Shown one piece after another: positions 5,312 to 5,438 of a DNA stretch of 5,438 nt (its first letter is position 1; every line of letters begins with the position of its first letter). The notes beneath the pieces were generated by a model. The model was given only the letters and a program-made list of their open reading frames with translations. It was not told the origin of the DNA and ran no database searches. The translations under genes and the position numbers were made by a program. The stretch spans positions 1 to 5,438 of the forward strand of contig JAOZPO010000101.1 in NCBI GenBank assembly GCA_029932715.1, read 5' to 3'. Source of the stretch: Halobacteria archaeon (lineage in GTDB: Archaea; Halobacteriota; Syntropharchaeia; Alkanophagales; Methanospirareceae).

Positions 5312-5438
5312 TTTCCCTTACCCCCTATTAACATGATTATTAACAGGTACGAGATCGCCTTCGCTACCATCCTGTTCGCCATCACCTGATAACCACCGAT
5401 TTGATATTCCCACACCGCTTTTGAAACGCCCTCGAAAT
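5260..5438 (-). pseudogene. C-terminal fragment with DNA methyltransferase (type ISP / Eco57I-like) signature, enters from window edge
   Basis: One minus-strand frame is open from the window edge to a TAA at 5260-5262 (58 residues). It begins FEGVSKAVWEYQIGGYQV (5383-5436). The core VW-x-Y-x-IGGYQV is, as I know it, a conserved element near the C-terminus of large adenine-specific DNA methyltransferases of type ISP and Eco57I-like restriction-modification enzymes, normally followed by WLKDRKGR and a helical tail. Here that continuation is missing: after QV the frame runs into a hydrophobic stretch (ISYLLIIMLIGG) and a basic tail overlapping the 84-residue ORF. The simplest reading is a gene broken by a frameshift or truncation just after 5383. 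Most of the gene would lie outside the window, so whether it is still functional cannot be seen. Confidence 0.4.
5318..5438 (-). CDS. Alternative open frame at the right edge, ends 6 nt before the 84-residue ORF
   Basis: A second minus-strand frame is also open from the edge to TAA at 5318-5320. Its last residues, SGDGEQDGSEGDLVPVNNHV, are acidic and protein-like, and its stop codon is embedded in the ribosome site of the 84-residue ORF, as in operons. It competes with the methyltransferase frame for the same bases. Either this is the true 3' end of an upstream gene, or a frameshift near 5383 joins the methyltransferase frame to this tail. I do not recognise it. Confidence 0.25.
   Translation of the reverse strand, partial: FRGRFKSGVGISNRWLSGDGEQDGSEGDLVPVNNHVNRG

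Overview
The window looks like chromosomal DNA of a euryarchaeon. The evidence is an isopentenyl phosphate kinase (a marker of the archaeal mevalonate route), archaeal TATA boxes at archaeal distances from start codons, a GAGG Shine-Dalgarno site on one gene beside an apparently leaderless start on another, and pyrimidine-rich terminator-like tracts. A methane-metabolising lineage is possible, but nothing here proves it. No tRNA, rRNA, CRISPR array or complete insertion sequence was seen.

Left part (1-2668, all minus strand). An NAD(P)H:quinone-type flavoprotein lies upstream of a separately promoted pair: a small two-CBS-domain protein and, 6 nt after its stop, a class I (aspartate-type) aminotransferase that runs off the window start. 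The aminotransferase is about 85-90% present.

Middle (2669-3694). A 210-bp divergent promoter region separates the flavoprotein from isopentenyl phosphate kinase on the plus strand. It holds a palindromic TATA box and possibly a 40-codon leader ORF on the minus strand.

Right part (3695-5438). A second PLP enzyme, histidinol-phosphate aminotransferase (hisC), stands alone on the plus strand. Minus-strand debris lies on both sides of it: a 3' fragment of a DUF2779-like exonuclease gene on the left, and on the right edge a short stretch matching the C-terminal signature of type ISP/Eco57I-like DNA methyltransferases. Next to the latter is an unrecognised 84-residue ORF with a good ribosome binding site. 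The housekeeping genes seem to sit in a region that has lost or is losing accessory (defence-type) genes.

The intact genes serve separate metabolic tasks: amino-acid transamination, histidine synthesis, isoprenoid lipid precursors and redox chemistry. They do not form one pathway. I did not find a convincing new multi-gene system. The most interesting points are the two gene fossils, the frame conflict at the right edge, and the CBS-aminotransferase pair.
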